A stretch of DNA of 64,000 nt, taken from Methylocystis silviterrae (GTDB taxonomy: Bacteria > Pseudomonadota > Alphaproteobacteria > Rhizobiales > Beijerinckiaceae). Below the pieces are notes generated by a model, which worked only from the letters and a program-made list of their open reading frames with translations, was not told where the DNA came from and did no database searches. A program made the translations under genes and the position numbers. The stretch is taken from assembly GCF_013350005.1 (NCBI RefSeq), contig NZ_JABVWW010000003.1, positions 248,001-312,000 on the forward strand. The letters run 5' to 3'. Below, piece after piece: positions 36,060-46,382 of the stretch (position 1 is the stretch's first letter; each line of letters begins with the position of its first letter).

Positions 36060-36440
36060 GGTCGGTCTCCTCAGTTATGACTGACAATGCGTTATTGCGT
36101 ATTGCCTCTCGCGATTTGCCAGTAGCGCAATCATAGTCGATCACGAAAAGCCCGGTAGCGCAATGAGTGAGACATAAGGCCGCGCCGGCCCTTTGCGCTA
36201 GTTGCGAGCCTTCAATCACTTCGCGTCACTCGTGATGCGCATTGACGCGGCGCGCTCCGCTGAAGTGCAGAGATACAAAATTGATAGCCCCGAAACCTGA
36301 AGAGCGCCTGGCGAAGCACATCCAAAACAGAGCGTAAGTCAGGGAGCGTTCAATTGCTCTCGATGCTCGGCGTTCCAATTCTGATCATCATTCTCCTGGC
36401 GCTGATCCGACGTTAGCGGCGGATCAGGAGGCGGCGTTGC
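36060..36440. other. Intergenic upstream of csbD
   Basis: No gene is supported. A 17-codon frame (36363-36416, MLGVPILIIILLALIRR) looks like a single membrane helix but is too short to judge. The csbD promoter should lie here. Confidence 0.4.
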
Positions 36441-36461
36441 CGGCGTCTCCGGATGGATGCT

Positions 36462-36990
36462 TGAGCATCGGCCAAGCTTACGATCTTCGTGCGGACGGCT
36501 GCTCTAAACTCGATCGTTGTCGACTTCGTCGATCCGTGGTCGACGAACGTCAAGGAGATTGTCGTCATCGGCCCCACCTTGCCCAGGCTGGACACGATCG
36601 AGAGCCTCAGCGGACGCGAGATCCACGTACGCCTTTCAAGCAGTATGCGGACCATCTCGCGGTGGCCAAAGGCTTGAAGCAGATTGCAATCATGCCGATC
36701 GATGAGAACCTTGAGAACGAAGACCTTCGTCGATGGTGAATGCCTAACTGCTACCTTATGTTGTCGTCGGCGCTCACAAAGCCACCATATAGTCTGGGGT
36801 CTTTCCCAAAGCGCTCCCACGCAACGACCTTGTCGTTAGCGAAGGGGGCTGGGCGATTCCCAACTACAATCCGGAGATCAAGTCCGCGCTAAACGCATTC
36901 ATCAGGGAGCATCGCGCCAATACCACCTTCGGCGCCACGGTCCGGCGACGCCACATTCTCTCGATCCGGGCTCTGCGAGACATTTCGGCG
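36462..36990 (+). pseudogene. Degraded MltF-like lytic transglycosylase/solute-binding gene
   Basis: Fragments in changing frames match in order the substrate-binding-like domain of MltF-type proteins: VDFVDPWSTNVKEIVVIGPT, LSGREIHVRLSSS, MPIDENLENEDL, VVVGAHKA, VFPKALPRNDLVVSEGG and NPEIKSALNAFIREHRANTT. Several indels and stops separate them. The transglycosylase domain that should follow is absent, because the DUF2252 gene begins at 37014. Confidence 0.7.
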
Positions 36991-37013
36991 ACGATCGAGC
37001 GAGGAGACAGGAT

Positions 37014-38126
37014 ATGTCCTTTCGGGCTGACAACGATACATACGAGGCGTGGCTTCGTAACCAATGCCAAGTGGTGGAAGCAGACCTTGAACATAAACAC
37101 GAGAAGATGAAGAAGGACGCCTTCACCTTCCTTCGCGCAACATTCTTCCGATGGGCGAAGACAATCGAGAAAATTTGCGCCGATCTAAGTGATGCGCCAG
37201 CCGTTCTTAGCGTTGGTGATACTCATGTCGAAAACTTCGGGACGTGGCGCGACGCCGAAGGTCGTTTGGTGTGGGGCGTGAATGATTTCGATGAGGCGGC
37301 GGTCATTCCATATCCCCTTGACCTTGTCCGACTTGCGACAAGCGTGCGGCTCGCTCCGGGCGTGGCGTTCAGCAACCACGACGCCGCCAGCGCGATTGCC
37401 GCTGGGTACCGAAAGGGTCTGGACCAACCGAGGCCAACGCTGCTCGATGAGAACGCAGCCTGGATGCTTCCGTTCGTGGCCTGCACCGACGAAGAGCGGG
37501 AAGAATTCTGGGACGAGGTCAGGAAGTATCCGGCGGCGACCCCGCCGGATGAGGTCAAGAGCGCTCTTCGTTCGAGTCTCCCCACGGACGCCGTCGTCGA
37601 GAGGTTCGCGTCTCGTAGAAAGGGCAGTGGAGGGTTGGGGCGACAACGCTTCGTGGCGGTCGCGGACTGGCGCGGCGGGAGCGTCATACGGGAGGCGAAG
37701 GCGCTGGCGCCGTCCGCGTGGCAGTGGGCCCATGGCGGAGACGCGCGCCCGCCTTCTTTTGTCGATCTAGCTACGGGCAAATATCGATCGCCTGATTCCT
37801 TCCTTCATATCCATGACGGTTTCATCGTCCGGCGGATTGCGGCGGATTCCCGAAAGCTCGACCTCGGCGACAACGCAGGCGCCAAGTTGAACCTCCAATT
37901 GCTCGAGGCCATGGGCTTCGACCTCGGCGCAATCCACGCCGCTAGCGAAGTGCAAACGCCAAGCATTCGCAGCGATCTCGACGCGCGCCCGGTCGATTGG
38001 CTGCACGGCGCTGCTAAAGTTGCAGCCGAAAGTGTGAAAGAGGATTATGCCGCATGGGCAAAGCTGATCCCGTCAATGATTGCCGCTTTTCGCGACTTCC
38101 TTAATGTGGACCATAACGCCAAGTAG
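37014..38126 (+). CDS. DUF2252 family protein
   Basis: This 370-residue cytosolic protein is of the DUF2252 family, which has a distant kinase/phosphotransferase-like fold. Family motifs are YEAWLRNQCQVVEADLEHKH, FTFLRATFFRWA, LSVGDTHVENFGTWRDAEGR and VNDFDEAAVIPYPLDLVRLA. The G-D-x-H-x-x-N-F and N-D-F-D pairs resemble aminoglycoside-phosphotransferase catalytic loops. No substrate is known. ATG 37014 follows a GGAGACAGGAT ribosome site. It interrupts or replaced the 3' part of the mltF relic, suggesting a junction at about 36990. Confidence 0.88.
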   Translation: MSFRADNDTYEAWLRNQCQVVEADLEHKHEKMKKDAFTFLRATFFRWAKTIEKICADLSDAPAVLSVGDTHVENFGTWRDAEGRLVWGVNDFDEAAVIPYPLDLVRLATSVRLAPGVAFSNHDAASAIAAGYRKGLDQPRPTLLDENAAWMLPFVACTDEEREEFWDEVRKYPAATPPDEVKSALRSSLPTDAVVERFASRRKGSGGLGRQRFVAVADWRGGSVIREAKALAPSAWQWAHGGDARPPSFVDLATGKYRSPDSFLHIHDGFIVRRIAADSRKLDLGDNAGAKLNLQLLEAMGFDLGAIHAASEVQTPSIRSDLDARPVDWLHGAAKVAAESVKEDYAAWAKLIPSMIAAFRDFLNVDHNAK

Positions 38127-38298
38127 AGCGATGAAGGACGAACACGTCCGCGCGCGACATCAGAACCTTGACCTGATTTTTTTGCGCTCCCGTCTGCCAA
38201 GAGTTCGCGGTGGCCGCAGTTAGGTTCGGGCCGGCGGCCGATGCTCGAGGCAGCAGGCAAAAAGGGGCGATCGGTTTGCCGTGCACAACCTTGAGCGG

Positions 38299-38694
38299 CT
38301 ACTCCGTGGTCTTGCCATCGAAGTGCTCGTCACCAGCTTCGGCCTCCGCCTTAGTGGCGCGGACGACGCCGTCCCGGTGATCCGGCGGTCCATAGATCGT
38401 ATAGAGCTTCAAAGGCTTTTCACCCGTGTTTATGACGTTGTGGCGGGCGCCTGCGGGCACGATGATCGCATCGTCGCTCTTAATCTTCGTACGGACTCCG
38501 TCAATCAGAACTTCGCCCTTGCCTTTTTCGACCCGGAAAAACTGGTCGTGGTCCAAGTGGACTTCCTCTCCGATTTCCTCCCCGGGTTTTAGAGCCATCA
38601 GCACCAACTGAAGGTGCTTGCCCGTATAGAGAACGCGCCGGAAGTCCTTGTTCTCCTCGGTTAGTTCCTCAATGTCTTCGACAAAGCCCTTCAT
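38299..38694 (-). CDS. Single-domain cupin protein
   Basis: This 131-residue protein is a conserved-barrel cupin with metal ligands in EEVHLDHDQFFRVEKGKGEV (H-x-D-H, E) and the second motif PAGARHNVINTG (His). Such proteins bind a divalent metal and may act as isomerases, dioxygenases or sensors. The closest look-alikes are small stress-associated cupins (G-E-E-I-G-x-E-V-H). ATG 38694 follows TGAGGATATCGCC. It converges on DUF2252 with 172 bases between. Confidence 0.85.
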   Translation of the reverse strand: MKGFVEDIEELTEENKDFRRVLYTGKHLQLVLMALKPGEEIGEEVHLDHDQFFRVEKGKGEVLIDGVRTKIKSDDAIIVPAGARHNVINTGEKPLKLYTIYGPPDHRDGVVRATKAEAEAGDEHFDGKTTE

Positions 38695-38813
38695 GGCGAT
38701 ATCCTCACTGGTGATGGGCAGCTAAGCAGCATCAAGATTAGCCGTTGAATATGACAAAGCCAGCGTCACGCGGATTAAATCGACCCGAATGGTTTTGATA
38801 ATGCGCTTAATGG

Positions 38814-39170
38814 CCATGGCGGCTTTACGGCGCCGTCGACAGCTACGGTCAAACGGTGGAACCCGTCTGGCGCTGAGGCGGAGAGCTCAACGCTTCCTTC
38901 GGAAGACTTTGAAGCAACTACACACTGTAACGCCAAAAACCATCACGGTCGACAAGAACCGCGCCTATCCGAGCGCGGCCAAACCGGTGAAAAAAAGGGC
39001 GGGCGAGTTGTCGCGCTTCGCCTGGAGGCCATCGAGAAGGTTACTGGAAAATCTAAATTCGGTTTTTCGCTGCTGGGGCGCGATCCGGTGATGGGGTCGC
39101 GCCCCGGCCAATGGCTAGTCCTTGCCGCACGATCGAACAACATCATAACGCCAGGAGGCGCGTTATTAAA
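38814..39170 (+). pseudogene. IS6-family transposase remnant, C-terminal part
   Basis: The segment encodes AQRFLRKTLKQLHTVTPKTI, TVDKNRAYPSAAKPVKKRAG and ELSRFAWRP, followed by a decayed CRTIEQHHNARRRVIK. This is the DDE-domain end of IS6 transposases (A-K-R-F-L-R-K-A-L ... T-V-D-K-N-x-A-Y-P ... I-E-Q-D-H-R). Frameshifts are needed to join the parts. The N-terminal half is absent. Confidence 0.75.
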
Positions 39171-39206
39171 TTCAAACTTGATCCGCGGCGGGCGCTTGCC
39201 TCGCGT

Positions 39207-39293
39207 CTAAAACCAACGTCCTCGGCCGTACCAACCGCCTCCGCCAAGCAGGAGAACAACAATAATAATGAGGAGCAGCGTCTGGATATCCAT
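39207..39293 (-). CDS. 28-residue Gly/Trp/Tyr-tailed membrane miniprotein
   Basis: ATG 39293 to TAG 39207 encodes a one-helix peptide, MDIQTLLLIIIVVLLL, with the tail GGGGWYGRGRWF. The ribosome site AAGGA lies nine bases upstream. Peptides of this G-G-G-G-W-Y-G-R-G-R-W type accompany DUF3309 genes in Hyphomicrobiales and are easily missed for length. Function is unknown. It lies 670 bases before the second DUF3309 copy, in opposite orientation. Confidence 0.6.
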   Translation of the reverse strand: MDIQTLLLIIIVVLLLGGGGWYGRGRWF

Positions 39294-39961
39294 GATGTCC
39301 ATTCCTTCAGTGCGATGGCGGCTTTGGCTTGTTCACAATATCTGTCGAGCACATCATATGGGAGACGCCGACGGACAAAAAAAGAAATCGGTGAATTTCG
39401 TAACAATAATATGTCGGCGAATTATTGACCAGAAACGTCAGCAACACTCCTTCAGCAGCGCCAAAAAGCGACGAAGGCAACTTGCTGCTGCTCTTTCCAA
39501 TGATGCTCCGCGTCTTGGTGGAGCCATTGCGGCAGTCTCGCTTATGAAGGACCAACTCAAATATTTTTGCCTCCATATCAATTCCTGGCTCAACACATGT
39601 TAATGGCGCTTACGGGCGATCGAGCTTGACGACGCTCACCGCGCTGCGAGAAGTCTCGACGATTCCCGCATTCCCGACGCCAAACTGCTGGAGACTCAGG
39701 AAACCGCAAGGCGCGTCCTTGAGGAGCTCAAATTTGCTGAGTAGCGCTCGACAGATAAGGAAGATCACGCTCGCCCATATTTGCACCATGCTCGAGAATG
39801 TCACTAAACTGGCCGCCAGTTCTTAACGGCCTCTAGCTGCCGCATCGAATCGAAAGACCAAACGCTGTCAGGCTCAAAGAGCTGGTCGTTCCTTTGTCGA
39901 TGCTTGACCGGGTGAGGTCGCATCATGTTTGATTAGGTTCCTTCAAGCGGAGGTACGGATA
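39294..39961. other. Gene-poor stretch with one coding-like fragment
   Basis: No complete gene is supported. A plus-strand frame at about 39604-39747 encodes IELDDAHRAARSLDDSRIPD followed by AKLLETQETARRVLEELKFA and a stop. It looks like a helical C-terminus without a start codon and is unidentified. The rest is AT-richer than its surroundings. Confidence 0.35.
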
Positions 39962-40126
39962 ATGTCACTGGGAACTGTACTTATCATCATCCTCGTCATC
40001 TTTTTGCTTGGAGGCTTTAGTGGCCGCTTTGGCGGCTACGGCTACGGCTACGGCCATGGCGGCGTCGGTGTGATCGGCATCATCCTGATCATCGTGGTTG
40101 TCCTGCTTCTTACAGGACGGCTTTAA
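39962..40126 (+). CDS. DUF3309 miniprotein, copy 2
   Basis: This 54-residue protein is nearly identical to copy 1 at 34383: MSLGTVLIIILVIFLLGGFS, the shared RFGGYGYGYGHGGVGVIG core and a C-terminal helix ending LLLTGRL. The ATG follows AGCGGAGGTACGGATA. Conservation of the Gly/Tyr core and both helices while the adjoining VIT copy has decayed suggests it is still selected. Confidence 0.8.
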   Translation: MSLGTVLIIILVIFLLGGFSGRFGGYGYGYGHGGVGVIGIILIIVVVLLLTGRL

Positions 40127-40300
40127 TCAGCCGAATGTCGAGCGAAACGATCCGGCTGCCGCAACGCGAACGGATAATGCGCTCGGCTTGATGGCAATGG
40201 GTTCGAGGCCCTTCTCGCGGCGTACGCGACGCGGCTCCAATTGGAGCCGGTCAAGGACCGGTTGCCGACGAGCCTGAATGGGTGATGTGGGGGAGGAGCG

Positions 40301-40631
40301 ATGAAATCGTCTTCGACTGCACACGGAGAACCTCCTGGTCGAGCGTATCGGCTGGCAACGGCGCTCCGCGCTATCGACCAGATAGTCTCGACTGCAAGCT
40401 TAATCGACGGAGTCGCGGCGGCGGCGGCGCGGAACGATATTTTGATTTCAGCGGTCGTGGCGGCTGACGCCATACCGATAGCCGCTGGCGAGTATGTGTC
40501 CGTCAGCTTCCAATCTGACGCCAAGCGGGTGGATTCCGCATGCGAACGAACTACAGAGAATGACGATCTGGGGCGCCTTGGCCTTGGCTCTAACCACCGG
40601 GACTGGGAAAAATGTTGCCCCGGTTGTCTGA
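40301..40631 (+). pseudogene. Internally deleted VIT-family gene, copy 2
   Basis: The 5' part aligns with the VIT gene at 34568: IVSTASLIDGVAAAAARNDI and AAGEYVSVSFQSDAKRVD. After about 40560 the sequence jumps to the 3' end of the gene, in another frame (TIWGALALALTTGTGKNVAP, then VV and the stop at 40629-40631). Roughly 330 bases coding for the metal-binding loop and middle helices are missing, and the conserved GANDG is lost. No transporter can result. Confidence 0.85.
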
Positions 40632-40719
40632 GCGAGTCGACAGAGAGAAGTATAGCTGGGTCATGAACGTCATCGACAATTCAAGCGTCTTGGGGATCGA
40701 CTCGGAACTGTGGTGGGCC

Positions 40720-41247
40720 ATGTCGCGTTTTGTTCGTCACTTCAGCCTCGTGGCCCTCTTCGCGGCCTCCCTCATTTCATGTCCGGCCTTCGCAGAAGGG
40801 AAGGCGCATGATTTGGCGACCTTCTTCAGCGGGCGATTGACCGCCAAGGGAAAATTCAAGAATTTCCACGACGGATCGACGCGCGGCGTGCGGGTCGACA
40901 TCCGCGGAGCGCCAGATGGAAACTCGTTCAAGCTGATTCAGGACACGACCTATTCGGACGGCGAGAAACAACATAAGGTCTGGAGATTCTCGAAAATCGG
41001 TAAAGGGCGTTACGTCGGCCGGCGCGCCGACCTGGTCGGCCCGGCGAGCGTGGTTGCTCACGGTAATAACATCGAGATCGCCTACCGCGCCCGAGTCTCG
41101 ACGAAGGATGGCAAAACCCATGAGCTGAATTTCAAGGAAACCTACCTATTCACGCGGCCCGGGACGGCCACTTACTGGCTACGCGCGTCGTTACTGTTCA
41201 TTCCGATGGGGGAAGCGCGTCTGACCATTCGAAAGCTGCCCCGCTGA
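40720..41247 (+). CDS. Secreted DUF3833-like protein
   Basis: This 175-residue protein has a signal peptide (MSRFVRHFSLVALFAASLIS, probable cleavage after AFAEG). The body resembles DUF3833: FFSGRLTAKGKFKN, VRVDIRGAPDGNSFKLIQDT, TYSDGEKQHKVWRFSKIGKG and a final MGEARLTIRKLP. DUF3833 proteins are usually lipoproteins; here no lipobox cysteine is clear (LISCPAFA has a cysteine, but the context is poor). ATG 40720 is preferred over upstream in-frame starts because it gives the signal peptide. It lies behind the broken VIT copy. Confidence 0.7.
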   Translation: MSRFVRHFSLVALFAASLISCPAFAEGKAHDLATFFSGRLTAKGKFKNFHDGSTRGVRVDIRGAPDGNSFKLIQDTTYSDGEKQHKVWRFSKIGKGRYVGRRADLVGPASVVAHGNNIEIAYRARVSTKDGKTHELNFKETYLFTRPGTATYWLRASLLFIPMGEARLTIRKLPR

Positions 41248-41289
41248 CGAGGATGGTTTCAGTGGTTGCGTCTGACGGCGGGTTACGTG

Positions 41290-41560
41290 CGGCGTCGATT
41301 GCGCAACAGAGGCTCGCTCGCGCGAGGCAGGGCGTTCACTTGCTCCAGATCTTCAATCGCTAACCTGTTCGCTCTTCAGCCCGCCGTATTCCTGTCGCCG
41401 CCGATAATACGTAACTTCAGTCACGCTTATCATCGAATGGTTTACGCGACCGATTGCCCCTGCATCGTCAGCACGCGGCCTGCCGGAGCGATCTTCTCGG
41501 CTTATGACGCTTGCTGGCCATCTCGAATCTCCTCCAGGCTCCAAAAGCCAAACTCTATGG
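41290..41560 (-). pseudogene. IS3-family OrfA remnant
   Basis: In changing frames the minus strand encodes EKIAPAGRVLTMQGQSVA, SVTEVTYYRRRQEYGGLKSEQV and LEQVNALPRASEPLLRN. These correspond to the helix-turn-helix (I-G-V-T-E-x-T-Y-Y-R-W-R-x-E-Y-G-G-L) and leucine-zipper parts of IS3-type OrfA proteins. OrfB was not found. Confidence 0.7.
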
Positions 41561-41633
41561 AGGACCATTGTTCAGCGACTGACCAAAACGCTAGAGTCGC
41601 TCTACTGGGTGTCGAGAGGTCATTCGTCATCAG

Positions 41634-42197
41634 TCACGAATCAAGTCGATTGCTTTGTAAGTCATGGATCAGATGACTGAGAGACGGCTCGTCGAGGTCG
41701 TGCAGAACATCTGCCAATCTTTCATCGCCAGACCGCCCCGGAGCGAATCCGGCCCCATAGGTCTGACGCAATGTGGATATGAGCGTATTGCCATGCTTCT
41801 TGCTGATTCTGCCGTTCTTGTCTCGATGGCGGCCGTCGAGTCCCGGTTGCTTTGTCATGACCGTTTCCTCGGGTCGAGGGGAAAAAGCCCCATCACGACT
41901 CATCTGGGAATTGACTCGGTCGAGAACGGCCGCGGCCGTGGGCTCTGCGACGGCCGCCGCGTCCCGGGCGGCTTCGGTCTCGGCCGCCGCCTCCGCCTTT
42001 GCCTCGGCGTAGAGATCCTCGGCGGCTTCGGCGATTTCGCCGCCCCGGATCCGCGCCTCGTGCATCGCGATCAATGCTGCTTTCAGCGCGGCTTTCGCGG
42101 CGGGACGTGCGCGTCGCGCGATATGCCGGCCAAATAGCGCGACGCCCGCCGCGCCTATCAGCGCTCCGAGCGCCACGCGCGCCAATGGTGGCGACAT
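41634..42197 (-). CDS. Fusion of a membrane-anchored helical protein and a small conserved domain
   Basis: The 187-residue frame has two parts. Residues 1-110 begin MSPPLARVALGALIGAAGVA with a membrane helix, followed by a long Ala/Glu-rich helix (EAAEDLYAEAKAEAAAETEA). Residues 114-187 start MTKQPGLDGRHRDKNGRISK and match a small protein usually encoded alone (G-L-D-G-R-H-R-D ... K-H-G-N-T-L-I ... D-E-P-S-L-S). An internal ATG at 41858 has its own GAGGAAA ribosome site, so the second part may also be made separately. ATG 42197 follows AGAGGAGAAACG. Functions are unknown. Confidence 0.6.
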   Translation of the reverse strand: MSPPLARVALGALIGAAGVALFGRHIARRARPAAKAALKAALIAMHEARIRGGEIAEAAEDLYAEAKAEAAAETEAARDAAAVAEPTAAAVLDRVNSQMSRDGAFSPRPEETVMTKQPGLDGRHRDKNGRISKKHGNTLISTLRQTYGAGFAPGRSGDERLADVLHDLDEPSLSHLIHDLQSNRLDS

Positions 42198-42289
42198 GAT
42201 CGTTTCTCCTCTCGAACCCACGCCAATCATGCAGGTTTAGGTCTACTTTAGCGCAACGCGATAAAGTTTTACCCTTCTTAGCCCGCTTG

Positions 42290-42862
42290 CGCTCGCGCGA
42301 AATGTCGGCGGCAGGCTGAAGCTCTTTCCCGACGAAGAGCCGTCTTCGACGCGATCCGTGTCCATGCGGGAGTCAATGACGAGGCAAGGGCGTCGGGGAT
42401 TTCGCCGGCTTCGGAATAGTCCGCTTCGAGCTGAGCGGCTTCGAGACGAAGCGACTCACGAGTTGCGACTTCTTCTTCGCTCAAAGGCTGGCGTTCGCCC
42501 TGAAGGTGGCGGAGCCCATAGGTGTGGCCGTAGGGGAAGTCGATCGCCGTCTGGACCCATTTCCACCCCTCGGCCCGGACGGGCTCGGCGTCGCGCGCTA
42601 ATTTTTCGGCGACCAGCCGTTCAAGTAGAGCGACATCCTGTAGCCAGCCGCCGTCGTCGCTCTGGAAAAGGTCCCGAATGATGGGACCGCCGGCGGCGAG
42701 ATAATCTTCGCCGACATATTGCGCGCGCTTGTCTGAAGCCCGCACCGCGCCTTCGGTGAGAATGCGGCGGATCTGATATGGCTTCCTTGTTGTAGGAGCG
42801 CTGGATCGCTTCCCAGACCTGCTGCTGGCGCTCATGGTCTGGATTGACGGTGAAATTTCTTT
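42290..42862 (-). pseudogene. Fragment of a plasmid-type ParB gene
   Basis: Two frames encode NFTVNPDHERQQQVWEAIQR and SYNKE, then PYQIRRILTEGAVRASDKRA, GGWLQDVALLERLVAEKLAR and GWKWVQTAIDFPYGHTYGLR. This is the middle of the large ParB/RepB-like protein of rhizobial plasmids. The N-terminal ParB nuclease-like domain with G-E-R-R and the C-terminus are absent, so the fragment is joined directly to the end of the DUF932 gene. Confidence 0.75.
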
Positions 42863-44030
42863 GCACGCTTCTCGAGATCGAGCCTTTCGTCCTGATGCGT
42901 CTTCCTCCGCGCGATCGCCGTAATCCCTTGCACGAAATCGAAGACGCTCTCGGGCTTTCGGCCTTCCTCGGTCAGCATCGTCTCGATGATCTTCGAGGTC
43001 TCCGGTTTCGAGAAGCCGCGCTTGCGCAGGAATTCGACGCGATCATCGACATTGTGGGCGACAATCCGTTCCCGCGCAGCCCTGACGCCATTGATAAAGG
43101 GCATGGGCGAGGAATTGGCGAAGCGCGTCAGCGCCGGCGCCGCCTCATGCGCGAAGCGCGATGCTGCATATTTGGAATGGCGGATCGTGATCTCTTCGAA
43201 ATCTTCGACGCCCAAAGATTGCGGTTCTGACAAACGGCCCGAAGATAGAAGCTCGCAATGCCAAGCGTCTTTGCGCCGACTTCTGAGTTCCAGCAGTAGA
43301 AAGCTCGAAAGAAAAGATCGGGCGACCCGTCAGGCAGACGGCCGGCCTCGATCGGGTACAGATCGTCGACGAGGAAGAGGAAGACGTCACGGTCGGAAGC
43401 GTAGAGCGTTGTCTTTTCCTGTGTCACGTCGACATTGGGGTTGTAGATGCCGGTCGACCAGTCGAGCACGCCCGGAACCTTCCAGCGCGTGTCGCCTGTC
43501 CCATTGCCCGCGATGCGCTGCACTGCGGATACAGGTTCATGATCGAAGATCCGGCCATAGTCTGGACCGGTCACTGCGCGCAGCTCGATCCGGCTGTCGT
43601 CGGTCTCGAGCGTCTTGATCTGCTCGGCGCGATGCGCGCTCAGCCCATACTGCAGATTGATCCCAGCGAGCGGCGCAGGAAGCTGACGCAGATATGTCGC
43701 TGGCGCGCCGACGAAACTCGCGAGTTGACCGAAGCTCCAATGCGTCGGCGCGATTGGCGCATCGGAACCAGGCAGCAAGAGCGCAAACTTTTCGGAATCG
43801 TCGCGACTGGCTTCAACGCGGATCGCAGCGCTCTCAACCGTTCGCGTTCGGCTATGCTCGGTCCGGCCGTGTACGGCCGCGAACAGCTCCGACAGCGACA
43901 GATACCGCTCATCCGCGGGCCGCGAGAACCATTCAGAGGACACGCGTCCAATCCGCACTCCGCGGCTCGCATCCACCTCGTAGCCGCCGTCATGTCCGCG
44001 CGCGGCGTCCAGAAATTCCACCTGAGTCAT
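42860..44030 (-). pseudogene. DUF932 plasmid/phage-like gene with one frameshift
   Basis: Frame one (from ATG 44030) encodes about 270 residues of a DUF932 protein: WSFGQLASFVGAPATYLRQL, ELRAVTGPDYGRIFDHEPVS, LYASDRDVFLFLVDDLYPIE and AVCQNRNLW. One G is missing in a G-run near 43208-43210. The next frame continues GVEDFEEITIRHSKYAASRF, ALTRFANSS and VFDFVQGITAIARRKTHQDE. DUF932 genes travel with parB and DUF1612-type genes on alphaproteobacterial plasmids. The start has a GGAGACGAACC ribosome site. A single sequencing-style homopolymer error cannot be excluded. Confidence 0.8.
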
Positions 44031-44258
44031 GGTTCGTCTCCATGACGGGCGCCGGGAAACTCTCTCCCGGTCCTCAACCCGTCATGAAAACCCGACGCCG
44101 CTCTCACTCTCGTGCCTCGCGGGCTCGCCTGTTGAGGTATGCGGCGCCGACGGGAGGCGATCATCCCCAACAAAAATTCTGCGCAGTCGGTTGGTCACCA
44201 TATGGTCACCAAGCCGAACTGCGAGCCAATTGTGACGGCTCTATATCTTTGATTTTAT

Positions 44259-44334
<76 letters not shown>

Positions 44335-44445
44335 GTTCGGCGAGCGCCGCGAGCGCGACGCTTTTTCGAACGAGCGGTGCGAATATCAAAACCGCTCGCC
44401 GCTGTCCAGCGTTACGCGCGGCCGCCCGCATTTTCCTGCGCCGGA

Positions 44446-44997
44446 TTACGGGGCGCGCGCCGCCGGCCACCCGTGGATCAGACGTGCTTTCGTCACGAGA
44501 TCGGCCCACGGGCCCGTGTGGGCGTTGCCCGCGGCGGGCGTGGGCGCGGCCTGTTTGCGCGCGCAAACGGCCTTGGCCGCCTCGGTCTTCGGCCCCTGCG
44601 TGTAAAAATAGATGACGTTCATCTTCAGCTGCGACGCCAGTTGGTTGAGAATCGTGCCCCTTTTCAGCACATTGACCCCCCAATGCGCGTCACGCGGCGC
44701 TCCCGGCTTGAAGCCGTAGCCGTAATCGCCCTCGCCCCTGATGAGATCGAAGCGGATGTAGCAGAGCTCGCCCTCGGGCGCGGGCTGCGCCACCATCTCT
44801 CGGGTGACGATCACGTCCTGGTTGTTGTAGCGGACGTTATAGTCGACGGGAGCATGCCAGACGTCGACCTTCTCGAAATGCTGCAGAAGCTCGGATTCGT
44901 CCGGGTCCGCCGCCTGCGCCGCGGCGGGACCGAAGAAACAGGCGCTCGCCGCGAGCGTGGCTGCGCACAGGGGTTTCAGCAAAAAATCGCTTTTCAT
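44446..44997 (-). CDS. Secreted protein of unknown function
   Basis: This 183-residue protein has a clear signal peptide (MKSDFLLKPLCAATLAASAC through AAAQAADP). The mature part has a YNVRYNNQDVIVTREMVAQP segment, CYIRFDLIRGEGDYGYGFKP and NVLKRGTILNQLASQLKMNV, with two cysteines that could pair. No family is recognised. ATG 44997 gives the signal peptide. It is transcribed away from malate dehydrogenase, sharing a 240-base intergenic region. Confidence 0.65.
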   Translation of the reverse strand: MKSDFLLKPLCAATLAASACFFGPAAAQAADPDESELLQHFEKVDVWHAPVDYNVRYNNQDVIVTREMVAQPAPEGELCYIRFDLIRGEGDYGYGFKPGAPRDAHWGVNVLKRGTILNQLASQLKMNVIYFYTQGPKTEAAKAVCARKQAAPTPAAGNAHTGPWADLVTKARLIHGWPAARAP

Positions 44998-45052
44998 ATG
45001 TCGCCCTTCCACCGAGCGGCTTGCGCGCGCTCCCCTCGAGCTTCGCAGGTAA

Positions 45053-46201
<1,149 letters not shown>

Positions 46202-46382
46202 CGCCTCTCTGAGGCGGCGCCCGGCGATCCGGTTCGGCGACGTTCTTGCGGCGCAAGCGCGGGGCCGGCGGCCCGGGGCTCTGGCGCGACTGTAGGAACA
46301 TTCCTTGCAAGTTGGGGGTTAGACTGTCTGAAAGACTGATTCTCCCCGAGAGGTTCAGGCTTGCTCGAGTGGATGCGAAGCC

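Noticed and set aside
36363-36416. 17-codon hydrophobic frame upstream of the mltF relic
   Set aside because: Too short, with poor ribosome-site spacing and no tail motif like the other miniproteins.
44195-44220. Direct repeat TGGTCACCA-TA-TGGTCACCA near the tRNA gene as an attachment core
   Set aside because: It is not a copy of the tRNA end and no second copy bordering the island was seen in the window.
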